NCBI GenBank assembly: GCA_002695025.1
Contig: NZNV01000008.1
Location: 214,683 to 278,682 of the forward strand
Reading direction: 5' to 3'
Origin: Owenweeksia sp.
GTDB lineage: Bacteria > Bacteroidota > Bacteroidia > Flavobacteriales > Schleiferiaceae
Length of the DNA: 64,000 nucleotides
The number at the start of each line of letters is the position of its first letter. Position 1 is the first letter of the stretch. A program made the position numbers and the translations under genes. Under the pieces are notes generated by a model, which had not been told where the DNA came from, ran no database searches, and saw nothing but the letters and a program-made list of their open reading frames with translations. Below are positions 35,184 through 43,727 of the stretch, piece after piece.

Positions 35184-37220
35184 ATGTCAGCACCAAAACG
35201 ATATACAGTTACTGCCGCCCTGCCTTATGCTAACGGCCCCGTACACATTGGCCACCTGGCCGGATGCTACCTGCCTGCAGATATTTATGTGCGTTACCTG
35301 CGTCAGAATGAAAAGGATGTAAAATTCATTTGTGGCTCGGATGAACATGGCGTAGCCATTATTATGAAAGCTAAAGCCGAAGGCGTTAGTCCGCAGGAAA
35401 TCGTGGATAAGTACAACGGCATTATGCAACAAGCCTTTGAGGGTTTCGGGATCAGCTTTGACATTTATTCACGCACCTCCAAAGAGATACACCATAAAAC
35501 GGCTTCCGATTTCTTCCTGAAACTATATGAAAAGGGAGCGTTTACCGAAAAAGAAACGGAGCAATACTACGATCCCGAAGCAGAACAGTTCCTGGCCGAC
35601 CGTTACATAGAAGGTGAGTGCCCGAATTGCCATTTCCCCGATGCTTACGGTGATCAGTGTGAGAACTGCGGGACTTCGCTAAGCCCTACGGACCTTATCA
35701 ACCCCCGCTCACGTTTATCCGGTGCCAAGCCCGAACGGAGAAAAACCAAACACTGGTTCCTCCCCCTGGATCACCTCTCCGGAAGGATTAAGAGCTTCAT
35801 ACAATCGCATAAAGACTGGAAACCCAATGTTTACGGACAGTGTATGAGCTGGCTGGACGATAGTGGCGGCCTGCAGGCCCGTTCCATGACCCGTGACCTG
35901 GATTGGGGGATCAAAGTTCCCCTGCCGGATGCCGAGGGAAAGGTACTGTACGTTTGGTTTGATGCGCCCATCGGTTACATTTCTGCCACCAAAGAATTGA
36001 TGGGTGACGACTGGGAAACCTGGTGGAAGGACGAGGATACTGCACTGATCCACTTTATCGGGAAGGACAATATTGTATTCCACTGCATCATTTTCCCGGC
36101 CATGCTAATGGAGCACGGTGAATTTATACTTCCGGACCAGGTACCGGCCAATGAATTCTTGAACCTGGAGGGCAAAAAGATCTCCACCAGCCGCAATTGG
36201 GCGGTGTGGTTGCATGAATACCTTCAGGATTTTCCCGACCAGCAGGATGTATTGCGCTACGCCCTTTGTGCTGCTGCACCTGAAACCAAGGATAATGACT
36301 TCACCTGGAAAGATTTCCAGACCCGCAACAACAGCGAGCTGGTGGCCATTTATGGCAACTTTGTAAACCGGGTATTGGTACTCATGCAGAAGTACTATAA
36401 CGGAACCGTACCGCAACCGGCAGCCTTCTCCGAAACTGACCAGGAGCTGCTCCAGCTTTTGGCGGACGCTCCGGCCAACATCGGCCAAAGCCTGGATCAA
36501 TACCGCTTTCGTGAAGCTCTATCTGCTTATATCCAGCTGGCTCGCTCCGGTAACAAATACCTTGCGGATGAAGAGCCCTGGAAACTGGTGAAAACCGACC
36601 CTGAGCGTACCCAAACCATCCTGTATGTAGCCACCCAGGTCTGTGCCGCCCTGGCTCAGCTGGGAGAACCCTTCCTCCCTTTTACCTCGGCCAGGCTTCG
36701 CAGTTTCCTGCACCTGGATCTGATGAGTTGGGAAGCTTGTAAACGCAAGGAGTTCATTCCGGCCGGTTCGCAACTGGAGAAAGGCGAGCTTTTGTTCCAG
36801 AAAATAGAAGATGACAAGGTACAAACCCAGCTGGATAAGCTAAAGAGAAACCCCACGCAGAATAACCCATCGCAAAAACTAATTCCCTTGAAAGAAGAGA
36901 TCACCTTTGATGATTTTACCAAACTGGACATCCGTACCGGTACGATCCTGGCAGCTGAACCGGTTCCCAAAACCGACAAGCTCCTGAAACTTACGGTAGA
37001 TATTGGTGTGGAAACCCGCACCATTGTTTCCGGTATTGCCGAGCATTTTAAACCGGAAGACATCATCGGACAGCAAGTATCCGTTCTGGCTAACCTGGCA
37101 CCCAAAAAATTACGTGGTGTGGAATCCAAAGGCATGGTATTGATGGCCGAAAATGCGGAAGGCAAACTGGTTTTTGCGCAACCTTCTGACACCATGGAAA
37201 ATGGATCTGTGGTGCGCTAA
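35184..37220 (+). CDS. metG: Methionine-tRNA ligase
   Basis: Charges tRNA-Met. 678 residues, the long form. The Rossmann catalytic domain has HIGH at 21-24; the second signature is KISTS at 332-336, a variant of KMSKS. A zinc-binding knuckle with CPNC and CENC lies near 145-162. The C-terminal 110 residues are an EMAP-II-like tRNA-binding domain ([15 protein letters not shown] ... IVSGIAEHF ... [13 protein letters not shown]), used for dimerisation. Transcribed alone. Confidence 0.97.
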   Translation: MSAPKRYTVTAALPYANGPVHIGHLAGCYLPADIYVRYLRQNEKDVKFICGSDEHGVAIIMKAKAEGVSPQEIVDKYNGIMQQAFEGFGISFDIYSRTSKEIHHKTASDFFLKLYEKGAFTEKETEQYYDPEAEQFLADRYIEGECPNCHFPDAYGDQCENCGTSLSPTDLINPRSRLSGAKPERRKTKHWFLPLDHLSGRIKSFIQSHKDWKPNVYGQCMSWLDDSGGLQARSMTRDLDWGIKVPLPDAEGKVLYVWFDAPIGYISATKELMGDDWETWWKDEDTALIHFIGKDNIVFHCIIFPAMLMEHGEFILPDQVPANEFLNLEGKKISTSRNWAVWLHEYLQDFPDQQDVLRYALCAAAPETKDNDFTWKDFQTRNNSELVAIYGNFVNRVLVLMQKYYNGTVPQPAAFSETDQELLQLLADAPANIGQSLDQYRFREALSAYIQLARSGNKYLADEEPWKLVKTDPERTQTILYVATQVCAALAQLGEPFLPFTSARLRSFLHLDLMSWEACKRKEFIPAGSQLEKGELLFQKIEDDKVQTQLDKLKRNPTQNNPSQKLIPLKEEITFDDFTKLDIRTGTILAAEPVPKTDKLLKLTVDIGVETRTIVSGIAEHFKPEDIIGQQVSVLANLAPKKLRGVESKGMVLMAENAEGKLVFAQPSDTMENGSVVR

Positions 37221-37472
37221 CGGGAATTTTTAAGTCTCATTACCCGGAACTTCCTAATTAAGTTGCAGCTTTAGGGAACGATAGAGAAACAGTTAGGTGC
37301 TAGAACATAGATGCGGCCGGAAACGTACTAAGCGCGGTAGACAAAAGGAGTAATGTTTATTGCCAAATTCACCCACCTGGCCAGCTGATCCGGAGTAAAC
37401 ACCAATCTTTGTGGACTAAGCCAGGGACTCGCTGGTCTGGCAATTGTCGGTTTTCATTCCATGGTATAACAC
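37221..37472. other. Unassigned intergenic DNA after metG
   Basis: About 250 bases between the metG stop and the terminator of the TM2 gene with no reading frame that I believe. No tRNA, riboswitch or clear repeat is visible. It might hold a small RNA or gene remnants, but I see nothing specific. Confidence 0.4.
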
Positions 37473-37501
37473 AAAAAAAGGCCGTCTTGCAAGACGGCCT
37501 T
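37473..37501 (-). terminator. Terminator of the TM2-domain gene
   Basis: A perfect palindrome AAGGCCGTCTTG with its complement (12 bp arms), followed on the minus strand by a run of seven T. It lies 21 bases after the TM2 gene's stop at 37523. Confidence 0.9.
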
Positions 37502-37522
37502 CTGATAAAATCTTAACTCTGA

Positions 37523-37912
37523 TTAGAAGTCTTGTTGTAGGATATGAACAAGGTCTACAATAGCCCAAATCCCGCAACCACCGGCTGTAAGGATGAAAAG
37601 GATATTCCAACCAACTGGTTTTTTCTTATACCAACGGTGTGCTGCTAAGCCACCCAGGAAAAACCAAAGAGCCAGAGTAATCCAGTCCTCTTCCCTGAAT
37701 TTTGAGGTAGCCTCGGGGCTTTGGATATCCTCTTTCATTTGGGCTTCAAAAGTCTTTTGAGCCTCAGCAATTTTTTCAGGGGTGATAGTTCCATCCTGAG
37801 ATGACAATTCGGTTTGAGCGGAGTCTTTTGCCTTTTTTACGGGGAAAGATGCATTTGTTGTTCCAACACCTATTACAAGACAGGCCACTAGGGTAAGAAT
37901 AATTCTTTTCAT
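37523..37912 (-). CDS. TM2-domain membrane protein
   Basis: A 129-residue protein: N-terminal signal-like hydrophobic stretch (about 4-21), a charged, mostly helical segment of about 50 residues, and a C-terminal TM2 domain of two helices (LALWFFLGGLAAHRWYKKKP and LTAGGCGIWAIVDLVHIL). TM2 proteins have a conserved two-helix hairpin with the DXXXXXL/AHRxY pattern; the bacterial ones are not characterised. Divergent from the next gene, with 10 bases or fewer between potential starts. Confidence 0.85.
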   Translation of the reverse strand: MKRIILTLVACLVIGVGTTNASFPVKKAKDSAQTELSSQDGTITPEKIAEAQKTFEAQMKEDIQSPEATSKFREEDWITLALWFFLGGLAAHRWYKKKPVGWNILFILTAGGCGIWAIVDLVHILQQDF

Positions 37913-37970
37913 TAGTTATGATTTGATGTTAATTGGGTCCAAAGTAGAAAAAAAATTCAATATTTGGCCC

Positions 37971-38867
37971 GTGAAAAAACATTCTTCCATCTTATTACTA
38001 TTGCTTCTGGCAAGCACCTGGTGCATTGCTCAACCTGACAATTTGCAGTTAATTGGTACTCTCAAAACCGAAACCAATCAATTGATCCCGCTTAAGCTTA
38101 CCATTGATGTACAACCAGGAGGGGAAATTACGGGGATCTCAACCACCAACTTCCTTAATGAAGACCGCACAGAATCAAGGATTACCGGAAAAATTAATTT
38201 TGAAAAGCAAATGCTGGAGTTTTCCGAAATCGGAAACGTAAGCACTTCTTCTGATGCAAAAGCAAATGAATTTTGCTATATCCGGGTGAAAAACCTGCAT
38301 TGGAGGCAAAACCAGGAAAAGTCTATTTTCAACGGACAGTTCAATGGCTTTTTTCCGGATAGCTCTCTTTGTGCCTCGGGTGAGATTTACCTGGTGAACT
38401 CGCAGCTGCTGCGTAAGATGGTTGAAAATAATAAACGGCTCAGAGACATTCGCGATTCCTTAAAACAAGCGGCTACTTCAGGGGTACAGGATACCGCTAT
38501 CACAGCCCGTGTTGATCCTGATGCCCCTCTGCAGAATGCAGAAGTATTATCTCTGGCCTGGCATTCTAACCAGGTAAAGCTTCAGGTTTGGGACGGCTTT
38601 AAAGAGGATAACGACCGTATTGCTATTTATGTAAATGATTCCCTCAGGCATAAATCGGTAGTGGCCGCAGCACATAAAAAAACTTTTCAGTTTGATTTTG
38701 AGAACGAAAAAGTACTTACTATTAAGATAGTAGCGGAAAATGAAGGGAGCCAACCTCCTAATACGGTAAATACCCACCTTATTGATGCTGGAAAAGTTCA
38801 TCCCTTGTCCACGAAGCTAAAAAAGGGCGAGTTTGTAGAAGTACGACTACTAAAATCTAAAGAATGA
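37971..38867 (+). CDS. Exported protein of unknown function
   Basis: With the GTG at 37971 as start, the protein has 298 residues and a clean signal peptide (VKKHSSILLLLLLASTWCIAQ region, cleavage near residue 20). The longer ATG start at 37926 would put a charged 15-residue tail in front of the signal peptide. The mature protein has a beta-rich first half (about 25-130) and a second half ending in a compact domain (DNDRIAIYVNDSLRHKSVV ... NTHLIDAGKV) resembling a Bacteroidota lipoprotein/LamG-like fold that I cannot name. Its stop overlaps the start of the DUF2752 gene. Confidence 0.7.
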   Translation: MKKHSSILLLLLLASTWCIAQPDNLQLIGTLKTETNQLIPLKLTIDVQPGGEITGISTTNFLNEDRTESRITGKINFEKQMLEFSEIGNVSTSSDAKANEFCYIRVKNLHWRQNQEKSIFNGQFNGFFPDSSLCASGEIYLVNSQLLRKMVENNKRLRDIRDSLKQAATSGVQDTAITARVDPDAPLQNAEVLSLAWHSNQVKLQVWDGFKEDNDRIAIYVNDSLRHKSVVAAAHKKTFQFDFENEKVLTIKIVAENEGSQPPNTVNTHLIDAGKVHPLSTKLKKGEFVEVRLLKSKE

Positions 38868-39184
38868 AACGGGTTTTTTTGGGTCTTACTAAAAGACAGC
38901 TGGCCATTATAACATTTATCGTTCTGGGCCTGATTTTCTTTTACCTCTTGTATTTACCGGCAGATCATTTTGATCATGGTGAGCCTGTGTGCGTGTCAAC
39001 CGTTCTTTTTGATACAGAATGCTATGGCTGCGGAATGACCAGGGCCATTCAACACTTGTTACACGCTGACTTTACAGAAGCCTGGAAATACAACAAATTA
39101 TCTTTTATTGTCCTCCCGCTGGCTATATATATGATCGCCACAAGTCTACTTAAGGCCACCAAAGAAAAAAACCAGGAAAGCTAA
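38864..39184 (+). CDS. DUF2752 membrane protein
   Basis: A 106-residue membrane protein. A hydrophobic N-terminal helix (about 14-33) is followed by the hallmark CYGCGMTRAIQHLLHADF and KYNKLSFIVLP, then a second helix (about 85-98). This is the DUF2752 pattern (C-x-x-C-G-M/L-T-R). Function unknown. Translationally coupled to the exported protein upstream by a 4-base overlap. Confidence 0.85.
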   Translation: MKRVFLGLTKRQLAIITFIVLGLIFFYLLYLPADHFDHGEPVCVSTVLFDTECYGCGMTRAIQHLLHADFTEAWKYNKLSFIVLPLAIYMIATSLLKATKEKNQES

Positions 39185-39239
39185 CGCCCTGCTCACGCAC
39201 GCCACCTTGCTGCTGGCGCAACGCTACCTTTTTACTTTG

Positions 39240-39311
39240 TAGCCCCGCTAGGAATCGAACCTAGATCCTGGGTACCGGAAACCCATATACTATCCATTGT
39301 ACTACGGAGCC
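39240..39311 (-). tRNA. tRNA-Arg (anticodon CCG)
   Basis: On the minus strand the sequence folds as a cloverleaf: acceptor GGCTCCG with CGGGGCT (one G-U at each end allowed), anticodon stem TGGGT/ACCCA with loop TTCCGGT, so anticodon CCG reading CGG, and a T arm TTCGATTC. CCA is not encoded. Confidence 0.93.
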
Positions 39312-39386
39312 AACTTTAGTTGTAAGGTCTTAAAGTTTCAAAGTCAAACTTTACAACTTTAAACCTTCACTCTTACAACCACTTTG

Positions 39387-39458
39387 TAGTCCCGGCAGGA
39401 ATCGAACCTGCATCAAAAGTTTAGGAAACTTCTATTCTATCCATTGAACTACGGGACC
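39387..39458 (-). tRNA. tRNA-Arg (anticodon CCT)
   Basis: On the minus strand: acceptor GGTCCCG with CGGGACT, anticodon arm with loop TTCCTAA, so anticodon CCT reading AGG, and T arm TTCGATTC. CCA is not encoded. It is a tandem relative of the tRNA 75 bases away: D arms, T arms and the 9-base flank ACTTTGTAG on the 3' side are alike. Confidence 0.93.
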
Positions 39459-39595
39459 CTTTTCCTTAAAGGGCTGCAAATTTAGAAAAATCTACCATCT
39501 TATTTTTCCTAAATCCCCACCTCCTTTGAACGTTTTTTCTTACGAGAGTCTTTTTTAGTTATTATTGCAGCCTAAATTCTTAAACCTTAATCATC

Positions 39596-40153
39596 ATGAA
39601 GAAGATCTTAATGATTTTTGCCGTATCTACGGTACTGTTTTCCTGTTCCAAAGACGACAAGGACACCAATCAACAGCCTAATTCCAGTCTCACCCCTCAA
39701 TCTGTTTTGCCCGGTGAATGGAAAATGACCGATACCCACCAGGAAGGCACAACTAAAATGAATGGTCTGGTGGTTAATTCATTTGTAACTACCGGTTCAA
39801 ACTTTAAGGGCACCGTTTTATTTGAAGAAAACCCCAATAAGGCCACAGCTAACTTTGGTTATGATTTCAAAAGTGTGGTAACCACGCACTTTGGTGGACA
39901 AACCTCTTCACAAACCTTCAATGATGTTATCCCACAAACACCAGCTGTAAGCACCTGGAGTATTAATTCAAAAGGTCAGTTAGAAGGCTTTAATTCGGAT
40001 CCTTCCGCTGCCACAACCACCCCCTTTGATGTAGTTATCCACAGCCCTACCCAGATAACCCTTAAAGCTACTGCTAATACCAGTCAAAGCCAACAAGGAA
40101 CCACGATTGAATCAGAGGTGAAATTTGAAGTTAGCATGGAAAAATTACCTTAA
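39596..40153 (+). CDS. Lipoprotein of unknown function
   Basis: A 185-residue lipoprotein with lipobox LFSC (C17). The mature part is a single beta-rich domain (GEWKMTDTHQEG ... GTVLFEENPNKATANFGYDF ... TWSINSKGQLEGFN) reminiscent of the lipocalin-like domains of Bacteroidota. No catalytic motif. A strong bidirectional terminator follows, shared with the convergent SDR gene. Confidence 0.75.
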   Translation: MKKILMIFAVSTVLFSCSKDDKDTNQQPNSSLTPQSVLPGEWKMTDTHQEGTTKMNGLVVNSFVTTGSNFKGTVLFEENPNKATANFGYDFKSVVTTHFGGQTSSQTFNDVIPQTPAVSTWSINSKGQLEGFNSDPSAATTTPFDVVIHSPTQITLKATANTSQSQQGTTIESEVKFEVSMEKLP

Positions 40154-40171
40154 TCCAAGTTGAAAAAGCAT

Positions 40172-40207
40172 AAAAAAAGCCCCCGAAGATCCCGGGGGCT
40201 TTTTTTA
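40172..40207. terminator. Bidirectional terminator between convergent genes
   Basis: Stem AGCCCCCG with CGGGGGCT, flanked by seven A on the left and seven T on the right, so it ends transcription from both sides. It overlaps the last bases of the SDR gene, whose stop is at 40205-40207. Confidence 0.9.
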
Positions 40208-41143
40208 TTTAAGGTTCTTAAGCATATCGCTGACCATATCCTCCAGGCCGTAATCGTTCTTCCAGCCCCAATCCTCACGGGCGCGGCTGTCATCAATACT
40301 CTGCGGCCATCCTAAAGCTATATCATTGCGATGATCTATATGGTACGTCATCTCAAACTCCGGTATATGTTTACGGATATGCCCCGCCAAGGTTTTAGGG
40401 TCAAAACTAAAGGCAGAGAGGTTATAGGAAGTGCGGATCTTCACCTCCTCAGCGGGAGCTTCCATAATCCCTATGGTAGCCTTAATGGCATCGGGCATGT
40501 ACATCATTGGCAAGGCTGTGTCTTCCGCCAGATAGCACTCGTATCTTTTATCCTTTAAAGCCTTATGGAAAATATCCACCGCATAGTCCGTAGTACCACC
40601 ACCAGGTTCGGTTTTATAGGATATCAATCCCGGGTAACGGATGCTGCGCACATCCACTCCATATTTTTTATGGTAATAATCACACCATAATTCACCGGAA
40701 AGCTTACTGATACCGTATACGGTACCGGGATCCATCACGGTGAACTGTGGAGTCTCCGTTCTGGGCGTAGTGGGACCAAAGGCAGCAATACTACTGGGCC
40801 AGTACAGTTTATGGATGTAACCATCCTTGGCCAGCTTAAGAGTGTGGAATAAACTTTCCATATTCAACTCCCAACCTTTTTCAGGAAATTTCTCTGCTGT
40901 AGCCGAAAGCATGGCCACCAGGTGATATACCTGCGTAATACCATGTTTTTGGATCACTTCCAGCATGCGGTTACCGTCCTTGGCATCCAGCACTTCAAAC
41001 GGGCCACTTTCCATAATGGCACGTGAAGCATCCTTAATATCCGATGCCACTACCGCATCATTGCCGTAACCGGACCGCAGTTGCTCTACCAGGTCCGTAC
41101 CGATTTGTCCCGAGGCCCCTAAAACCAGGATTTTTTCAGACAT
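40205..41143 (-). CDS. L-threonine dehydrogenase, SDR type
   Basis: A 312-residue extended short-chain dehydrogenase. The NAD-binding motif is GASGQIG (9-15), the catalytic serine block is SSIAAFG (117-123) and the Y/K pair is Y143 and K147 (YGISK). The sequence pattern (VMDPGTVYGISKLSGE, SIRYPGLISYKTEPGGGTTD, MYMPDAIKATI) is that of UDP-galactose-epimerase-like L-threonine 3-dehydrogenases, which oxidise threonine to 2-amino-3-oxobutyrate. A nucleotide-sugar epimerase is the alternative, less likely. Has a well-formed promoter at 41195-41166. Confidence 0.88.
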   Translation of the reverse strand: MSEKILVLGASGQIGTDLVEQLRSGYGNDAVVASDIKDASRAIMESGPFEVLDAKDGNRMLEVIQKHGITQVYHLVAMLSATAEKFPEKGWELNMESLFHTLKLAKDGYIHKLYWPSSIAAFGPTTPRTETPQFTVMDPGTVYGISKLSGELWCDYYHKKYGVDVRSIRYPGLISYKTEPGGGTTDYAVDIFHKALKDKRYECYLAEDTALPMMYMPDAIKATIGIMEAPAEEVKIRTSYNLSAFSFDPKTLAGHIRKHIPEFEMTYHIDHRNDIALGWPQSIDDSRAREDWGWKNDYGLEDMVSDMLKNLK

Positions 41144-41165
41144 ACGCTACATTATCTTTCGCGGG

Positions 41166-41195
41166 CAAATATACAGTTTGAGGTACTATTCAAAA
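41166..41195 (-). promoter_or_regulatory. Full Bacteroidota-type promoter of the threonine dehydrogenase gene
   Basis: On the minus strand: TTTTG (41195-41191), 17-base spacer, then TATATTTG (41173-41166), an exact TAnnTTTG. This is the most complete promoter seen in the window. The box ends 22 bases before the ATG at 41143. Confidence 0.7.
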
Positions 41196-41245
41196 GCCCT
41201 TTCCCAAAACCGGCATTTTAGTATTTTGGAGCCAAAGATCCACGT

Positions 41246-42529
41246 ATGCATTCCCGGATTTCACATTTTCTAAAGTCATTGGGGCCAGGTGTTCTATTTG
41301 CCAGCACCTGTATAGGGGTAAGCCACCTGGTGCAAAGCACGCGTGCCGGAGCATTATACGGCTTCGGATTGCTCTGGGCCGTTATCCTGGCGAACGTACT
41401 CAAATACCCTTTCTTTGAATACGGATCGCGCTACGCCAACATCAAGGGTAAAAGTATTATTGACGGCTACCGCGATACCGGCCGCTGGGTGCTTTGGCTC
41501 TATTTCCTTATTGTACTAAGCTCCATGTTCTTTGTAGCGGCTGCCGTGGGAGCAGTCACTGCGGCCTTCATGGACAACCTTTTAGGCATCAGCCGATGGG
41601 TCTCTTCCCCCGGAAACTGGCTACCCACAGCCGGACTTTTTGCCATTTGTATAACAGTATTACTGATCGGGGCCTATAAAGTGCTGGACTCCCTGATCAA
41701 AATTATTGGCAGTGTACTCCTTATTTCTACCCTGGTGGCCTTTGTACTTACCCTCTTCAACGGTCCTGTATCAGAAAGTCCATTCACCTTTTTTGACACC
41801 TCTGTATTTGACCCGAAACAAAGCGGCTTCCTCTTTCTCATCGCCCTGATGGGATGGATGCCTACCGCCCTGGACCTTTCCGCCTGGAACAGTCTCTGGA
41901 CCCTGGAGCGTATCAAGCAAACGGGTTACCACCCTACTTTAAAGGAAACCATTGACGAGTTTGGTTTTGGTTATTGGACCTCCGCTATTCTGGCTCCCTG
42001 TTTCCTGCTGCTGGGTGCCTACCTTATTTACGGTACCGATTACAGCCTGCCGGCAGGGGCTGCTGGTTTTGCCCATGCGGTGGTAGAGCTGTTCACCCAA
42101 TCCATAGGTAACTGGAGCTACCTGTTCATTGCTTCCTCCGCCTTCTCCATTATGTTTGGTACCTGTATTGCCGTTTTTGACGGTTATGCACGCACCACCG
42201 AACGTATCCTGCAGCTTCTACCCACTCGTACGGTCCGTCATGAAGCACCTTCTAATGCATTCTACTACCGCCTTACCTTACTGGGCATTGCCACCGGAGC
42301 ATTGATCATTATTTTTCGCTTTGGCGCATCTTTAAAGGCCCTGGTAGACCTCGCTACCACTATTTCATTTGTACTGGCCCCCTTTATTGCCGTTATCAAC
42401 TTCCGTCTGGTCATGGGCAGGGACATCCCTGCTGACCAAAAACCCGGTAAGCTGATGCAAGGACTTAGTTACCTGGGGATCATTTTTCTAACCGCTTTTT
42501 CGGTTATCTACATCTGGTGGGTTCTCTGA
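41246..42529 (+). CDS. NRAMP-related transporter, divergent motifs
   Basis: A 427-residue integral membrane protein with about eleven hydrophobic helices and the overall NRAMP start (FLKSLGPGVLFASTCIGVSH). Canonical NRAMP metal sites are DPGN in helix 1 and MPHN in helix 6. Here helix 1 reads TCIGVSH and helix 6 reads MGWMPTALD, so both metal-binding motifs are changed. This resembles Bacteroidota NRAMP relatives annotated as divalent metal transporters, whose substrate is not established. Divergent from the dehydrogenase gene, ATG at 41246. Confidence 0.8.
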   Translation: MHSRISHFLKSLGPGVLFASTCIGVSHLVQSTRAGALYGFGLLWAVILANVLKYPFFEYGSRYANIKGKSIIDGYRDTGRWVLWLYFLIVLSSMFFVAAAVGAVTAAFMDNLLGISRWVSSPGNWLPTAGLFAICITVLLIGAYKVLDSLIKIIGSVLLISTLVAFVLTLFNGPVSESPFTFFDTSVFDPKQSGFLFLIALMGWMPTALDLSAWNSLWTLERIKQTGYHPTLKETIDEFGFGYWTSAILAPCFLLLGAYLIYGTDYSLPAGAAGFAHAVVELFTQSIGNWSYLFIASSAFSIMFGTCIAVFDGYARTTERILQLLPTRTVRHEAPSNAFYYRLTLLGIATGALIIIFRFGASLKALVDLATTISFVLAPFIAVINFRLVMGRDIPADQKPGKLMQGLSYLGIIFLTAFSVIYIWWVL

Positions 42530-42551
42530 CGGCTAAACCATTGGATATGTT

Positions 42552-42559
42552 TAAATTTG
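42552..42559 (+). promoter_or_regulatory. -7 promoter box of trhO
   Basis: TAAATTTG, exact TAnnTTTG match, 25 bases ahead of the ATG at 42585. Confidence 0.5.
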
Positions 42560-42584
42560 CAGCCGGAAAAAAAAATGACTACGA

Positions 42585-43637
42585 ATGGACCCCAATGCCG
42601 GAAAAAAAGGCCTTTACAATAAACTCGGTCGTGAACAGCTATTAAAAAAACTCGAAGCCGAAACCTTTAAAAGGCGTACCGTCTCTTTTTATCGCTACGT
42701 GATTATTGAAGATCCGCAGGCTATGCGCGATGCCTTATACAACGAGTGGAATGCATTGGGCTGCCTGGGTCGTATTTATGTGGCGCAGGAAGGTATCAAT
42801 GCTCAGATGAACGTCCCTGAACACAACTGGACGCAATTTGCAGAACAGTTGTACCATCACCCGGAATTTGACGAGGTACCCTTTAAGATCGCGGTGGAAG
42901 ACGATGGAAAATCGTTCCTGAAGCTTACCGTGAAGGTGCGCGAAAAGATCGTGGCGGACGGGCTGAGTATTGAAGATTACGATGTAACCAACGTAGGCCG
43001 ACACCTCAATGCCAAAGAGTGGAATGAGGCTATGGAAAGCGGCAACGCCATTGTAGTGGATATCCGTAACCATTATGAGAATGAGATCGGTCATTTTGAG
43101 GGAGCCTTGCTTCCACAGTCCGAAACCTTCCGTGATGAACTGCCTGAAGTGCTGAATATGCTGAAAGGCAAGGAAGACCAAAAGGTATTGCTGTACTGCA
43201 CCGGAGGTATCCGTTGCGAAAAGACCAGCGCCTACCTGAAGCACCACGGCTTTAAGGATGTGAACCAGCTCCACGGTGGCATTATTGACTATGCCCGCCA
43301 GATCAAAGACCAGACCTTACCCAATAAATTCAGGGGTAAGAACTTTGTGTTTGACGAGCGCCTGGGTGAAAGCATCAGCGGGGAGGTGATCTCTCATTGC
43401 CACCAGTGCGGTGAACCCTGCGATACCCATGTAAACTGCGCCAATAAGGATTGCAATCTGCTTTTTATACAATGCTCTTCTTGTGCCGAAAAGATGGAGA
43501 ACACCTGTAGTGATGAGTGCCTTTCAGTAATCCACCTGGATGAAGCAGAACAGAAGAAACTACGTCAGCAGAGAGATCAGAAAAAACGCTTTCACAGCCA
43601 TCGGCAACCGGATGAAAGGGTCAAAAAAGTGAAATAA
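42585..43637 (+). CDS. trhO: tRNA uridine(34) hydroxylase, rhodanese-like
   Basis: A 350-residue protein of the YceA/TrhO family, which hydroxylates uridine 34 of certain tRNAs. An N-terminal acylphosphatase-like domain (about 30-125) is followed by a rhodanese domain (about 140-240) with the catalytic cysteine C205 in CTGGIRC. The C-terminal part has a cysteine cluster (C272, C275, C279, C285, C290, C297, C300, C308, C312), probably a zinc site, and a basic tail. Both rhodanese and tail are typical of the long form in Bacteroidota. Transcribed from its own promoter. Confidence 0.93.
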   Translation: MDPNAGKKGLYNKLGREQLLKKLEAETFKRRTVSFYRYVIIEDPQAMRDALYNEWNALGCLGRIYVAQEGINAQMNVPEHNWTQFAEQLYHHPEFDEVPFKIAVEDDGKSFLKLTVKVREKIVADGLSIEDYDVTNVGRHLNAKEWNEAMESGNAIVVDIRNHYENEIGHFEGALLPQSETFRDELPEVLNMLKGKEDQKVLLYCTGGIRCEKTSAYLKHHGFKDVNQLHGGIIDYARQIKDQTLPNKFRGKNFVFDERLGESISGEVISHCHQCGEPCDTHVNCANKDCNLLFIQCSSCAEKMENTCSDECLSVIHLDEAEQKKLRQQRDQKKRFHSHRQPDERVKKVK

Positions 43638-43727
43638 CAACACCTTCAGGATGAATCGTTTAGGATCGTACAGACAACTTGTTTGGGACGCGGCTGTCTA
43701 TACACCATAACCCTAAATTAATCAGCC

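Noticed and set aside
37416..37610. 64-codon minus-strand frame beyond the TM2 gene
   Set aside because: It overlaps the terminator palindrome and the TM2 gene in another frame.
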